A stretch of 15,489 nucleotides of DNA from Nitrospira sp. (GCA_025360665.1 JANYBU010000239.1:1-15489); one strand, 5' to 3'. Shown: positions 7,296 to 15,351, counted from the stretch's first letter. The notes: a model not told the origin generated them from the sequence alone. Numbers and translations: made by a program.

Positions 7296-8987
7296 CTAGG
7301 GATGGGCATAGGCGGCTTGTTCGTTCTTTGACGGGATCAACTCCGCCGTCATGCGCGTCATGCCGTCCTCCAGCCAACGGGTCAGGATGGGATCGACCAG
7401 TCCTTTCTCGTTGATCTCGTAGATCAATCCCTGGAGCATCTTCTTGTAGGGACCCGAGCCGTACAATCGGTTGGCGATGACCAGAACGCGTCCATGCTTG
7501 CTGGCTTCCTCGATCGTAGCGCGAACGCCGGCGACTGCTTTCTCACGCTCTTTGGGCCAGTCTTCGCGAACCGTCAGCGCCTTGATCATTTTCAGCTTGG
7601 CGCAGTGGGGGTCTTGCCGAAGGCGGTCGATGTTCTTGCTGATGACGGCCAGCCATCTGTCGTTGCCTTCTTCCGTGGCTTCACCATGTGCGAGCAGAAG
7701 CACGGTCTCATTTGCTGGATCTTTGCTCAGTTCCGCGATCCGCTTGTGGAGAACCTGCGCGATATCTGGGTTCTGCTCGTACCCTCCGAAAGTCGAAAAC
7801 AGTGCCGCGGTGCGAATCTGTAGTGGCGCCGTCGCTGAATGGTCATGCCCTGCGCCGTGACTATCGGACGGGGCCTGCTCGCTCAGGCCAAGGATATAGT
7901 CCGTGAGCGGCTTCATCTGATGATCCAATGCGTACATTCTGACGAAGACGATGCGTCTGATCCCCCGCTGCTCCAATCGCGATACGGCATCTTGAATGAT
8001 ATAGGGATCACCCATGCCGTAGGCCATCTCGATAGGGTATTTCGCCATGAGAGGTTGGATCGTCGTTTCCACGGCATCGTTCCAAGGTTGGGTCGATCCG
8101 TGCGGCATGATCACGATACCGATCTGGCTCGCCGTCAGAGGCGCTTCACGGTTGGCAGTCTTCTTCAGCCAGAGCAAAGCGTTTGGATGAGGAAGCAGCT
8201 CTTCCGGCTTGTAGGCGACGTGCGTCTGCTTGAATTGATCACCCAACCAGCTGGTCAGCGACATGGCGTGATCGAACTTGGGCCCGATGAAGGCAGGCAC
8301 CAGTAAGGTGCGGCCTTGCTTGGCCATCTGAGACATCAGGTATGCTTTGATCTCCTGATTTTTCTGTTCCGCGTTCTCGGCTTCGCGATCGTAGTAGACC
8401 ACCGTCTCGGATTCGCGAAAATGCTTATAACGAGTGACATACCCGACGAGTTTGTCGGTGTCGCTCTTGATCGCCTTCTCACTAGAGCCGTCGAGCGCGC
8501 CGGTTGCGACAACGATCAAACGCTCCGATTCGGGATGCTCGCTCAAGGCCTCCACACGATCGAGTACAATCTGGCCGATGAGATAATCGTGCGCCATGGC
8601 CGGGGCCCAACGAACGGGAAGCCCGCCGGTGTGGGCGGGCAGCAGCGGTATGATTCGTTTGAGCAGTGGGTCGGCTTCAGAGACAAACAGGGGAATCGCG
8701 ACGATCTCGGTGATACCGGCTTGCTTCAGTTCCAGGGCCGCACGAGTGAGGTATGCGGCATATTCGCTTTCTACGCCGGTGTAGTCTCGCCCGACCAACC
8801 CGAGCGTTGCCGTATAGGATTTCTTAAACTCGTCGACAAGAGATCGAACCTCCTGATTACCGAGAAAGCCGCGGTCGGGAGCGACGACGAGGAAGCCGAT
8901 CTTCGATGGGGTGGCGGCGCTGGCTGGTATCCAGCTCACGCAGAGCATCACCACTGCGGCTATGACGGATATCGATTGCTTGTACAT
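7296..8987 (-). CDS. Periplasmic multidomain CbiX-like (class II chelatase fold) protein
   Basis: An exported 563-residue protein. ATG 8987 has GGAAGG six bases upstream and opens a signal peptide (VIAAVVMLCVSWIPASA, cut near residue 24). An alternative ATG at 9011 overlaps the reconstructed tonB stop as ATGA. Four CbiX/SirB-like units can be traced. Unit 1, about 30-125: GFLVVAPDRG and EIVAIPLFVSE. Unit 2, about 155-260: LIVVATGALDG and LLVPAFIGPKFDHA. Unit 3, about 288-370: IVIMPHGSTQPWND and IVFVRMYALDHQ. Unit 4, about 428-545: VLLLAHGEATEEGN and VLVIANRLYGSG. The His of the chelatase HGS motif is kept only in units 3 (His296) and 4 (His434). A His-rich linker, SHGAGHDHS, joins units 3 and 4. 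Class II chelatases insert Co or Fe into tetrapyrroles; usual CbiX proteins have one or two units and are cytoplasmic, though Desulfovibrio has a periplasmic heme-binding CbiK. Here the role is probably metal or tetrapyrrole binding or processing beside TonB uptake. Chelatase activity is not proven. Confidence 0.8.
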   Translation of the reverse strand: MYKQSISVIAAVVMLCVSWIPASAATPSKIGFLVVAPDRGFLGNQEVRSLVDEFKKSYTATLGLVGRDYTGVESEYAAYLTRAALELKQAGITEIVAIPLFVSEADPLLKRIIPLLPAHTGGLPVRWAPAMAHDYLIGQIVLDRVEALSEHPESERLIVVATGALDGSSEKAIKSDTDKLVGYVTRYKHFRESETVVYYDREAENAEQKNQEIKAYLMSQMAKQGRTLLVPAFIGPKFDHAMSLTSWLGDQFKQTHVAYKPEELLPHPNALLWLKKTANREAPLTASQIGIVIMPHGSTQPWNDAVETTIQPLMAKYPIEMAYGMGDPYIIQDAVSRLEQRGIRRIVFVRMYALDHQMKPLTDYILGLSEQAPSDSHGAGHDHSATAPLQIRTAALFSTFGGYEQNPDIAQVLHKRIAELSKDPANETVLLLAHGEATEEGNDRWLAVISKNIDRLRQDPHCAKLKMIKALTVREDWPKEREKAVAGVRATIEEASKHGRVLVIANRLYGSGPYKKMLQGLIYEINEKGLVDPILTRWLEDGMTRMTAELIPSKNEQAAYAHP

Positions 8988-9007
8988 GGAGTTCCTTCCT
9001 TTTTTCA

Positions 9008-10103
9008 TCATTCGAGTCTGTAGTGAACCGGGATCAACACCTCGATGTGTGATTGACCAAGGTCGTGTTGTAGGCGAATGGGACAGGCTCGCTGCATGAG
9101 CTTCAGCGCGTCTTCGTCTAAAGAAGCGTATCCGAGCTTTCAGTCACGACCGCATCGAGCAAGCGGCCGTCGCTCTTGATCGTAGCCCGGACGACGACGA
9201 TTCCTTCCCATCCCTGCATGCGAGCCAGGCGAGGATAGGCTTGCAAGCTCATGATTCGACGTTTCAGTAAGTCCTTCAGCCATCCATAGTCCGGCCTTGA
9301 TGGAATGGTCCGCGCAATGGCGGGATGGTTCATCACGAGAGTTCGTTGCGGAGTGGCGGCAGGGGAACCTGAATCCATTTGTGACGGAGGAGATGAAGCG
9401 TCGGTGGTCTGAGAAGCAGTTTGTGACGTGGTGACGGAAGATTGGCCCGTCGGCTGCGATGAGGGGCTGTCGGCAGTCTCCGCTGCATTCTTGGAAATCC
9501 CGGATGCAGGAGGCGGTGGATACGCCATGTCATCTTGGAGACTCTTGGTAATTGTCCCGCGATAGGGATAGGACTTGTTGCACCTTGTGGGGTTGCGGTC
9601 ATGAGTGGGCGCTCAACCGCTCGGGAGGTGTTCATGGTGGTGGGTCTACGAGATTCGATCACAGGGGGTAGGGTGTCAACATGTCGATCACTCGGGGTAG
9701 GACTTGCGACAGGAGTGGAATCGCTCGTCGTGGCCGACGGGCTCATTTTTCGCTGTTCCACGGCGGCAGGGGTGACGGGGTTCACGACCGGCTGAACGAT
9801 CGAGTTTTCGGTAGGAGGCTGTTGCTCGATTATGTGCCTGGACGAGGTGCTGGTCGCGCGAGAACGGGATGGCGCTGTCAGTGAGGAGTGTTCGGTGACG
9901 GTGGTTGCTTCGTGAGACGTAGCTGCGTCAGCCACGCTCTTGGGGTCGGTTAGAAGGAACTCCATGCGGTACACAGCAGGCTGTAATCGGGGAAGATCGT
10001 GAAAGAAGTCGACTGCGCTTGCCAGCACGATTGCGTGAATGCAGAAAGACACGCTCCAGGCCGACAACAGATGGCGCGGTTGATACGTTGGCGAGGTCAT
10101 CAT
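9008..10103 (-). pseudogene. tonB: TonB energy-transducing protein with two frameshifts
   Basis: TonB couples the inner-membrane proton motive force (via ExbB/ExbD, not in this window) to outer-membrane receptors. The start is taken at ATG 10103 or 10100; a GTG at 10148 is possible but only about 10 bases from the Fur box. The N-terminal membrane anchor is LLSAWSVSFCIHAIVLASA, with the SxxxH pattern (SFCIH) needed for coupling in E. coli TonB. A long Ser/Thr/Pro-rich spacer follows. The frame then shifts by one near 9540-9548, continuing as DDMAYPPPPASG. The C-terminal domain is DYGWLKDLLKRR, YPRLARMQGWEG, VVVRATIKSDGRLLDAVVTESS. A second 1-base loss near 9132 gives a false stop at 9118; restoring one G gives GYASLDEDALKLMQRACPIR and VLIPVHYRLE, the normal TonB ending, with stop at 9008-9010. 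Both lesions look like single deletions. It is the first gene after the Fur box. Confidence 0.85.
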
Positions 10104-10157
10104 GATGAGATAAGCGTTCCAATTGGCGGATTGTGGTGTGAGCCGCACGCTCTTTTA

Positions 10158-10178
10158 TGATACTAATTCTCAATATCA
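10158..10178 (-). promoter_or_regulatory. Fur box upstream of tonB
   Basis: The palindrome TGATACT-N7-AATATCA read on the minus strand matches 18 of 21 positions of the common Fur-box form built on GATAATGAGAATCATTATC. Its arms agree at 6 of 7 positions. A TATGAT -10-like hexamer (minus strand, 10180-10175) overlaps it. It lies about 55-75 bases upstream of the likely tonB ATG. Fur with Fe(II) would repress tonB, the CbiX-like gene and probably the receptor when iron is plentiful. Confidence 0.75.
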
Positions 10179-10290
10179 TATATACCGGCTGTGCTTGCCG
10201 TGACCATGCTTGGTCGCCAGATTCGCATGTTCACTTTCCAGATACGCTGTAATGGAAGGAAAGAGAGGATGAGATGAGAGAGAATAAGCG

Positions 10291-11463
10291 CTACCGGCCT
10301 GGGGTGTGCAACGCGGCAGTCACAGGAAGACGGGCGGCCCGAATCGCCGGAGGGATCCCACCAACCATGCTGATGCTCAGCGCGAACGCCATCGTAATCA
10401 GAGCGGATGCAGGGGTCAGTGTCAGGCGAAACGCGAGTTCCGAGAACGTGCTGAAATTCATCGTCGAGAGTGTGACGAACTGCAATGCCGTGCCTGCTCC
10501 GACTGCCAGCAGGCCGGCCATGGCTCCGAGCATGAGAGACTCGAGGAGAAACACCGAGAGAATTTGGCGCGGATGAAACCCAAGCGCTCTGAGCATGCCG
10601 ATTTCCCTGGTACGGGAGGCGACGGCGCCATACATCGTCATCGTGCCTCCCAGAATGGCTCCGAACGCGAAGATGAGGGTGAACGTAAAACCGAGGAGCC
10701 GAATGAAGGTGGCCATCGTGACAGATTTTTCTCGATAGTAGTCGCGTTCGCGCTTCACTTGGAGGAGGAGGCGTGTGTCCGATCCGATAGCGTCATCGAT
10801 CCGCTGGAAGGCGGAGGGGTCAGGTAGGCGAAGCGTCAATGAAGAGTAGGAGTCTCGTCCATAGGCTGCCATCAGTTGGTCAACGTCTCCACAGATCTCG
10901 GATTCGAACGCCGTCCCCTGCGCCTCCGCGATGCCGACGACGAGCCACTCCCGTTTTCCCACGCGCAGATGAGAACCGATACCTCCCAGAAGAAAGCGTT
11001 TGGCGATTTGAGCGCCGATGACGATCTCTGTCGTGCCCTGTTGCCAGGCGCGTCCCGCTATCAGGCGAACCTGTGGTCGCAGCCTGAATGCTTCAGGTTG
11101 TGTCCCCCGGACGACGACGTTCGCAGGAGTTTCTGCCCCACTCTTCGCAAGACTGATCAGGACGACCAATTCAGGAATGGCCAGTAGTTCACCACCTGAG
11201 GTCTGCGCGATTCCAGCGAGCATGCGCACCACGTGCGCTTGGTCGCGGTAGATCCCACTCGCGATCTCAGTGGTCGCGCCTTTGCGCAGCAGCAGGACGT
11301 TATCCGGTGAACCGCTTTCGATCAGTGCCCGGTTCAATCCGTTGCCCAGCATGAGCACCGCCAGGAGAATCAGACTGACGAGCGCCAGCCCTCCTATGCT
11401 CAGCGCCGTCGTACAACTGCGGGCCCAGACGTTTCGAACACTGTAGACCAAGAGAAGTTTCAT
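10291..11463 (-). CDS. FtsX-type ABC transporter permease 2 (MacB/LolCE-like), intact
   Basis: An inner-membrane permease of 390 residues, complete. Four membrane segments in the FtsX/MacB layout are visible: one near the N-terminus (about 20-44, ALSIGGLALVSLILLAVLML), then a large periplasmic domain of about 210 residues (with VRLIAGRAWQQG and AQGTAFESEICGD, typical MacB_PCD features). Three C-terminal segments follow: FTLIFAFGAILGGTMT, LESLMLGAMAGLLAVGAG and SALITMAFALSISMVGG. The coupling segment TREIGMLRALGFHPRQI contacts the ATPase and is well conserved. It starts 11 bases after the stop of permease 1, so the two would form a heterodimer with the neighbouring ATPase. These pumps use ATP to drive extrusion from the periplasm or membrane through a fusion protein. 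The Fur box and tonB follow its stop, so it probably ends its own transcription unit or reads through into tonB. The cargo is unknown. Confidence 0.85.
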   Translation of the reverse strand: MKLLLVYSVRNVWARSCTTALSIGGLALVSLILLAVLMLGNGLNRALIESGSPDNVLLLRKGATTEIASGIYRDQAHVVRMLAGIAQTSGGELLAIPELVVLISLAKSGAETPANVVVRGTQPEAFRLRPQVRLIAGRAWQQGTTEIVIGAQIAKRFLLGGIGSHLRVGKREWLVVGIAEAQGTAFESEICGDVDQLMAAYGRDSYSSLTLRLPDPSAFQRIDDAIGSDTRLLLQVKRERDYYREKSVTMATFIRLLGFTFTLIFAFGAILGGTMTMYGAVASRTREIGMLRALGFHPRQILSVFLLESLMLGAMAGLLAVGAGTALQFVTLSTMNFSTFSELAFRLTLTPASALITMAFALSISMVGGIPPAIRAARLPVTAALHTPGR

Positions 11464-11474
11464 CGATCAGGATC

Positions 11475-12643
11475 CTATACGGCGTTCCGCAAACCATCTG
11501 CGATCTTGCCGCGCAGGATTGTCATGCTAGGAAATGCCGCCGCGCAGACGGCGATGCACAGGGTAACAAAGGCGCTCAGCAACAATGTGCTCGAGTACAG
11601 GGTCAGATGTTGGGAAAAGTTTCCCAGTTTGGCGGAGACAAGCGCACCGTAGATGCTAGTGGCTGGAATGGTGATCGCGATGCCGAGGATCGATCCTAGC
11701 CCTGCGATGAGCAGGGCTTCTCCGGTCACCAGCGCAGTCAGATGACTTGGTCGAAAGCCGAGCGTCCGCAGTACAGCTAATTCTTTCGTGCGCTCGCGCA
11801 CAGCCATAAAAAGGGTATTGGCGAGTGCCAGCAAGGTGATGCCGTTGAGCACGATTGCCAGTACTTTTAATGAGCTGATAATGGATCCGGACATAGCGAC
11901 AAAGCCTGCCTGAAACGCTTGCTCAGTTTCCGTTCTGGTCTCAGCGGTGGAATTGGCTAATTCTGCATCCACCGATCTGGTCACGCTCCCGGCAAGGGAA
12001 GGATTGGCAATGCGGATGATATACCAGCCGACCGTGCCGGCCCGATCCGGGTCTATTTGTTGTCGACGTTCATTCATGTAATCCCAGCGCAACAGCATCC
12101 AGGTCTCATCCGTGGCTGCGTCGATGCCGCGATACGCCCCTGCACGACAAACTCTCAGTCTCCGGGGTAGATGGTGCCTTTGAGAGCGATCACATCGCCC
12201 ACTTTCCAGCCATACAGTGCCGCCAGCCGACAGCCGATCACACAGCCGCGACGATCGCTGAGGAAGGCCTGGCGCTTTTCTTCCGTCACAGACAGTTCGG
12301 CATGAAGATCCAGAAATGAAGCCGGTTCGACAGCGAACTGGGGGAAAAAGCTCTTGGCATCTCGATACACACCGCCGAACCAGTTGGCGTAGGTGACGCC
12401 GGTCACTCCATTCAGTGTGGCGATACGATCCCGATAGGCAAGCGGGAGATGAATGGAAAGCGACGCGGCATGACGGGAGATCAGTCTGTTTGGGACGGAG
12501 GCCTCGACGCTCGCGTACCATGCACGGACCGTCGTGACGATGAGGTTGAATGCGAGGATGACGGTGGCGATGCCGAGTGCCGTCAATGTCACACGAAAGG
12601 TATGCCGTCGAAGATTGCGAACGATCAAGGTCCCCAGGGTCAT
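11475..12643 (-). pseudogene. FtsX-type ABC transporter permease 1, nonsense plus frameshift
   Basis: This is the partner of the intact permease downstream, starting three bases after the ATPase stop. The N-terminal part has the first membrane segment (LTALGIATVILAFNLIVTTV) and a periplasmic domain. At 12155-12157 a TGA follows TIYPGD, where Trp (TGG) is expected. About 12 bases later (12137-12145) one base is missing, after which the frame continues as GAYRGIDAATDETWMLL. The C-terminal half is normal: SSLKVLAIVLNGITLLALAN, the coupling segment RERTKELAVLRTLGFRPSH, ALLIAGLGSILGIAITIPA and LLSAFVTLCIAVCAAAFPS. Corrected, it would be about 390 residues, the same size as its partner. Two independent lesions a few codons apart are hard to explain by one read error, so real decay is plausible; if real, the exporter cannot assemble as a heterodimer. 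Confidence 0.85.
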
Positions 12644-12646
12644 GGG

Positions 12647-13276
12647 CTAGTCCACCTTCCCTTTGTCGAAATGGAGGATCTCCTGCGCGTAGCCCGCGGC
12701 TTGCGGATCGTGGGTCACCATGAGAATGGTCTTGTTGAGTTCCCGATGAAGCCGCGTGAGGAGGGCCATGATGGCTTGGGCTGCGCTTCGGTCAAGATTG
12801 CCGATGGGCTCATCCGCCAATAATATTGTGGGATCGCTGACGATGGCGCGAGCGATTCCGACGCGCTGTTCCTGCCCCCCAGACAATTGACGGGGATAAT
12901 GATGGATCCGATCACTCAATCCCACAAGGCCGAGGGCCGCTTGGACATGCGTGAATCGCTCTCGTCTTGTCAGCTTGCTCAACAGGAGAGGCAGTTCCAC
13001 ATTCTCAGCGGCCGTCAATACCGGAATGAGATTGTAGAACTGGAACACGAAACCGATGTACCGGGCGCGCCATCGGGCGAGATCCGCTTCCTTTTGCTGG
13101 GAGACCGTGAGGCCGGCCGCGTGAATGGTACCTTGAGTTGGGCGGTCTAGGCCAGCGACCAGATTGAGGATCGTGGTCTTGCCCGATCCAGACGGCCCCA
13201 TGATTGCAAGAAACTGGCCCTGTGGAACGGACAAACTGAAATCTTTCAGGATTGGACACACATTGGAATTCGACAA
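12647..13276 (-). CDS. MacB/LolD-type ABC transporter ATPase, N-terminus damaged
   Basis: A cytoplasmic ATPase of 209 residues as read from a TTG, against about 225-235 for the family. All core motifs are present: Walker A GPSGSGKTT (27-35), Q-loop FVFQFYNLIP (Gln79), signature LSGGQEQRVGIARAI (131-145), Walker B ILLADEP (151-157), and the switch His in THD (189). The D-loop region reads DEPIGNLD where DEPTGNLD is usual. The likely original start is ATG 13289, 14 bases after the fusion-protein stop and with AGGG about nine bases upstream. It gives MNQPVVEFQCVS and then goes out of frame. The two frames together lack about 10 residues expected between VVEF and PILKDFSLSV, including the A-loop aromatic residue. 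So a small deletion or indel has hit the start. It energises the two FtsX-type permeases downstream. Whether the product still works is uncertain. Confidence 0.85.
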   Translation of the reverse strand: MSNSNVCPILKDFSLSVPQGQFLAIMGPSGSGKTTILNLVAGLDRPTQGTIHAAGLTVSQQKEADLARWRARYIGFVFQFYNLIPVLTAAENVELPLLLSKLTRRERFTHVQAALGLVGLSDRIHHYPRQLSGGQEQRVGIARAIVSDPTILLADEPIGNLDRSAAQAIMALLTRLHRELNKTILMVTHDPQAAGYAQEILHFDKGKVD

Positions 13277-13303
13277 CAGGTTGATTCATGGCTGTGTCCC
13301 TAT

Positions 13304-14542
13304 TCAGTGGGGCTCTCGGGAGTGGACTCGCATGCCGGCTTGCAGTGATAGCGACGGCGCAAGGATCACCTGTGCTGAAGCCGTCAGCCTTCCGTGGACC
13401 TCACTGTCTCCGCCGCTTTTGGACACTACTTCCACGGAGACTTCCTGCACGGTCTCGTCCTCGAGCACGTAGAGCGCAAGCCGGCCATTCTTCTGTACCA
13501 GTGCGGACGAAGGGACGAACAGACGAGGTTGGGCCAAATCGTGCGGTTGAGCGACCGGTGTAAAAGATACCTTGGCGCTCATTTCAGGGAGGACGCGATC
13601 GTCAAGCTCGACGAAGCGGACTTTGGCAAGCACCGTGCCCTTGGACCGATCGGCCGTCGGCACGATCTGTTCGACCGTCGCGGGGTAGTGTTTGCCCTGC
13701 ACCGCGTCCAGGATGATATCAGCCAATTGGCCCTTCGCGATTTGCGTGATCGAGGATTCCGAGATTTCGGTTTCGACCGCGAGCGAGGTCATATCCGCGA
13801 TCAGGACTACCGCTCCACGTGAACCGGCAGAGCCGGCCATGGGAGCGACGACTTCCCCGATCTCGGCGAACTTCTTGAGGACCGTTCCATCGAACGGAGA
13901 TCGAATCAGCGTATTTTCCAACATCACGTTGGCGGTTTGAACATCCGCTTCAGCGGCTGCAATGGCGGCTGAGGATGACCGCACAGCCGCTTCCGCTCGT
14001 CGAAGCCGTGTCGAGGTAGTGTCGAACTCGGCTTGCGAAATGAACTGATTGGGCAGCAAGGCTTTGGCGCGGGCGTAACTCAGTTGAGCGTAACGCAGCT
14101 CCGCTTGCGCGTTCGTCAGGGCCGCTTTGGCGACATCCAAGCGTGCACGAGCCTGGTGTTGAATCGCCTGGACGTCGTCTTGCTGGACTCGCGCAATGAC
14201 GTCTCCTGTCGCAACATGGCTCCCGACTGTGACGCCGAGATGTTCGAGGCGACCAGTGCCTTTGGAAGCCACGGAGGCCTGGCGCTGTGCCACGACGTAG
14301 CCGCTTGCAGTGAGAGGAGAGGTGGGGAGATGTCCCTCGGCGAGACGCACTGTGGCCGTGTCTACTTCCGGCAAAGCTGATGAGCGGGGCACATACCAAT
14401 ACAACGCCACCAGAAGGAATGCGGCGGCGACTCCTGCTGTAAGCCATCTGAGCCATGATTGTGGCTGGCGTGTGGGCGGCGGATCCTCACGAGGTAGCGT
14501 CAGGACAGAGACATCCGCATCTCTGATCGGCGTGTTGGTCAT
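13304..14542 (-). CDS. Periplasmic membrane fusion protein (HlyD/MacA/RND adaptor type)
   Basis: An adaptor of 412 residues, complete, that links an inner-membrane pump to an outer-membrane channel. One N-terminal membrane anchor (about 33-50, WLTAGVAAAFLLVALYWY) follows a 30-residue cytoplasmic tail. The first half of the lipoyl/barrel-sandwich domain is about 80-124 (GRLEHLGVTVGSHVATGDVI). A helical hairpin rich in Ala and Arg (about 126-206) forms the coiled coil. The second lipoyl half is TLIRSPFDGTVLKKFAEIGE (211-230). Beta-barrel and membrane-proximal segments follow (SLAVETEISESSI, RVLPEMSAKVSF, LFVPSSALVQKNG). It starts inside the AraC stop (ATGA overlap) and the ATPase start lies 14 bases after its stop, so regulator, adaptor and pump form one operon. 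The adaptor family handles drugs, siderophores or lipids; cargo here is unknown, and no outer-membrane channel is in the window. Confidence 0.88.
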   Translation of the reverse strand: MTNTPIRDADVSVLTLPREDPPPTRQPQSWLRWLTAGVAAAFLLVALYWYVPRSSALPEVDTATVRLAEGHLPTSPLTASGYVVAQRQASVASKGTGRLEHLGVTVGSHVATGDVIARVQQDDVQAIQHQARARLDVAKAALTNAQAELRYAQLSYARAKALLPNQFISQAEFDTTSTRLRRAEAAVRSSSAAIAAAEADVQTANVMLENTLIRSPFDGTVLKKFAEIGEVVAPMAGSAGSRGAVVLIADMTSLAVETEISESSITQIAKGQLADIILDAVQGKHYPATVEQIVPTADRSKGTVLAKVRFVELDDRVLPEMSAKVSFTPVAQPHDLAQPRLFVPSSALVQKNGRLALYVLEDETVQEVSVEVVSKSGGDSEVHGRLTASAQVILAPSLSLQAGMRVHSREPH

Positions 14543-15117
14543 CGTTTCCCTCGAGCGGACGAGGCGCTGGTCTGCAGGGGGCGGCGCTGACCGCGATCTG
14601 TCCGAAACTCACGGGGAGATCGACCAGTTGATCGTTTGAAGAAATGACTGAAGGAAAACTGGTCGCTGAACCCAAGCGCGGCGGCGATGTCTGCGACAGA
14701 CTTGTCCGTGGTCGTCAGCAACGAGGCGGCTGTGTCGGTTCGTCGACGCTTGAGATAACCGGAGAACGACTCTCCCATGGTCGATTGGAAAAAATCGGAA
14801 CAATACTTCTCGGAGTATCCCAGAAACTTCGCCAATAATTTGAGTGTCAGTCCTTTATGGAGGTTGCTGCTGATGAACAGCGTGATCTGTTTGGGAAGAC
14901 CTTCCGAGTGGAGCAACGAGCAATGATCGGGCGTGAGCGTGGAGGTCAGATTGAACAGTTTGCAGACCACCTCAAGGAACTCGCGCTCCGTTTTGGCGCG
15001 CGCGAGCCGATCGCCTGATTCGGGGGCGTGCCGGCTGAGCTCAGCCGTGAGGTTGCGAAGGCGGTCGGGGAGAATTGTGAAATTCGTCGGTCTAGTCATC
15101 GAAGCGGTGCGTGGCAT
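14539..15117 (-). CDS. AraC-family transcriptional regulator
   Basis: A DNA-binding regulator of 192 residues from ATG 15117. The C-terminal AraC/XylS domain (about 75-175) has two helix-turn-helix units. The first is TLKLLAKFLGYSEKYCSDFF (91-110). The second is SVADIAAALGFSDQFSFSHF (140-159), followed by FKRSTGRSPREFR, the family signature. The first 70 residues (RLARAKTEREFLEVVCKLFN...) are too short for a sugar-type cupin and show no known ligand domain. An in-frame ATG at 15345 would add 76 residues, but those overlap the Com-like gene in another frame and look like non-coding text, so the shorter form is preferred; neither start has a strong ribosome binding site. Its stop overlaps the ATG of the fusion protein, so it probably controls the exporter operon it belongs to. 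The inducer is unknown. Confidence 0.82.
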   Translation of the reverse strand: MPRTASMTRPTNFTILPDRLRNLTAELSRHAPESGDRLARAKTEREFLEVVCKLFNLTSTLTPDHCSLLHSEGLPKQITLFISSNLHKGLTLKLLAKFLGYSEKYCSDFFQSTMGESFSGYLKRRRTDTAASLLTTTDKSVADIAAALGFSDQFSFSHFFKRSTGRSPREFRTDRGQRRPLQTSASSARGKR

Positions 15118-15152
15118 CGCAAGGGTTGATTCATCTCGTGCTGATAACTGAC

Positions 15153-15323
15153 TCAAAGCATGCGCGGCGGTACACCCTTCATCGCCCTGAAGGCTACACG
15201 CACGACACGCCGGCAGCGCTTGCATTTGATTTCTACTCCATTCTGAGTCCAACGCGCGATCAGTTGCCCACATGGACAGCGCACGTCGCGGTCGTCGGAT
15301 GGACTCTGGTTCTGTGATTCCAC
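15153..15323 (-). CDS. Com-like small zinc-finger protein, 56 residues
   Basis: This short ORF starts at GTG 15323 with GGAG eight bases upstream. Its centre reads VRCPCGQLIARWTQNGVEIK followed by CKRCRRVVRV. This is the Com-type zinc finger (CxCGxLxA...G.EIKCxRC), named after the phage Mu Com protein, a small zinc-binding translational regulator; chromosomal members are annotated as Com-family regulators of unknown role. The four Cys are at 16, 18, 34 and 37. The tail FRAMKGVPPRML has no recognised domain. It lies 35 bases upstream of the AraC start and in the same direction, so it may be the first gene of the exporter operon. The motif is distinctive enough that chance is unlikely; the function here is unknown. 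Confidence 0.7.
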   Translation of the reverse strand: MESQNQSPSDDRDVRCPCGQLIARWTQNGVEIKCKRCRRVVRVAFRAMKGVPPRML

Positions 15324-15351
15324 GAATGCTTCTCCGTACCATCAAAACAAA

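Noticed and set aside
10306..10827. Plus-strand ORF of 173 codons opposite permease 2
   Set aside because: Antisense to an intact permease with clear membrane segments; the translation is low-complexity Arg/Glu/His text.
15118..15345. N-terminal extension of the AraC regulator from ATG 15345
   Set aside because: It overlaps the Com-like gene in another frame, its Cys-containing text is an out-of-frame reading of that gene, and it has no AraC N-terminal domain.
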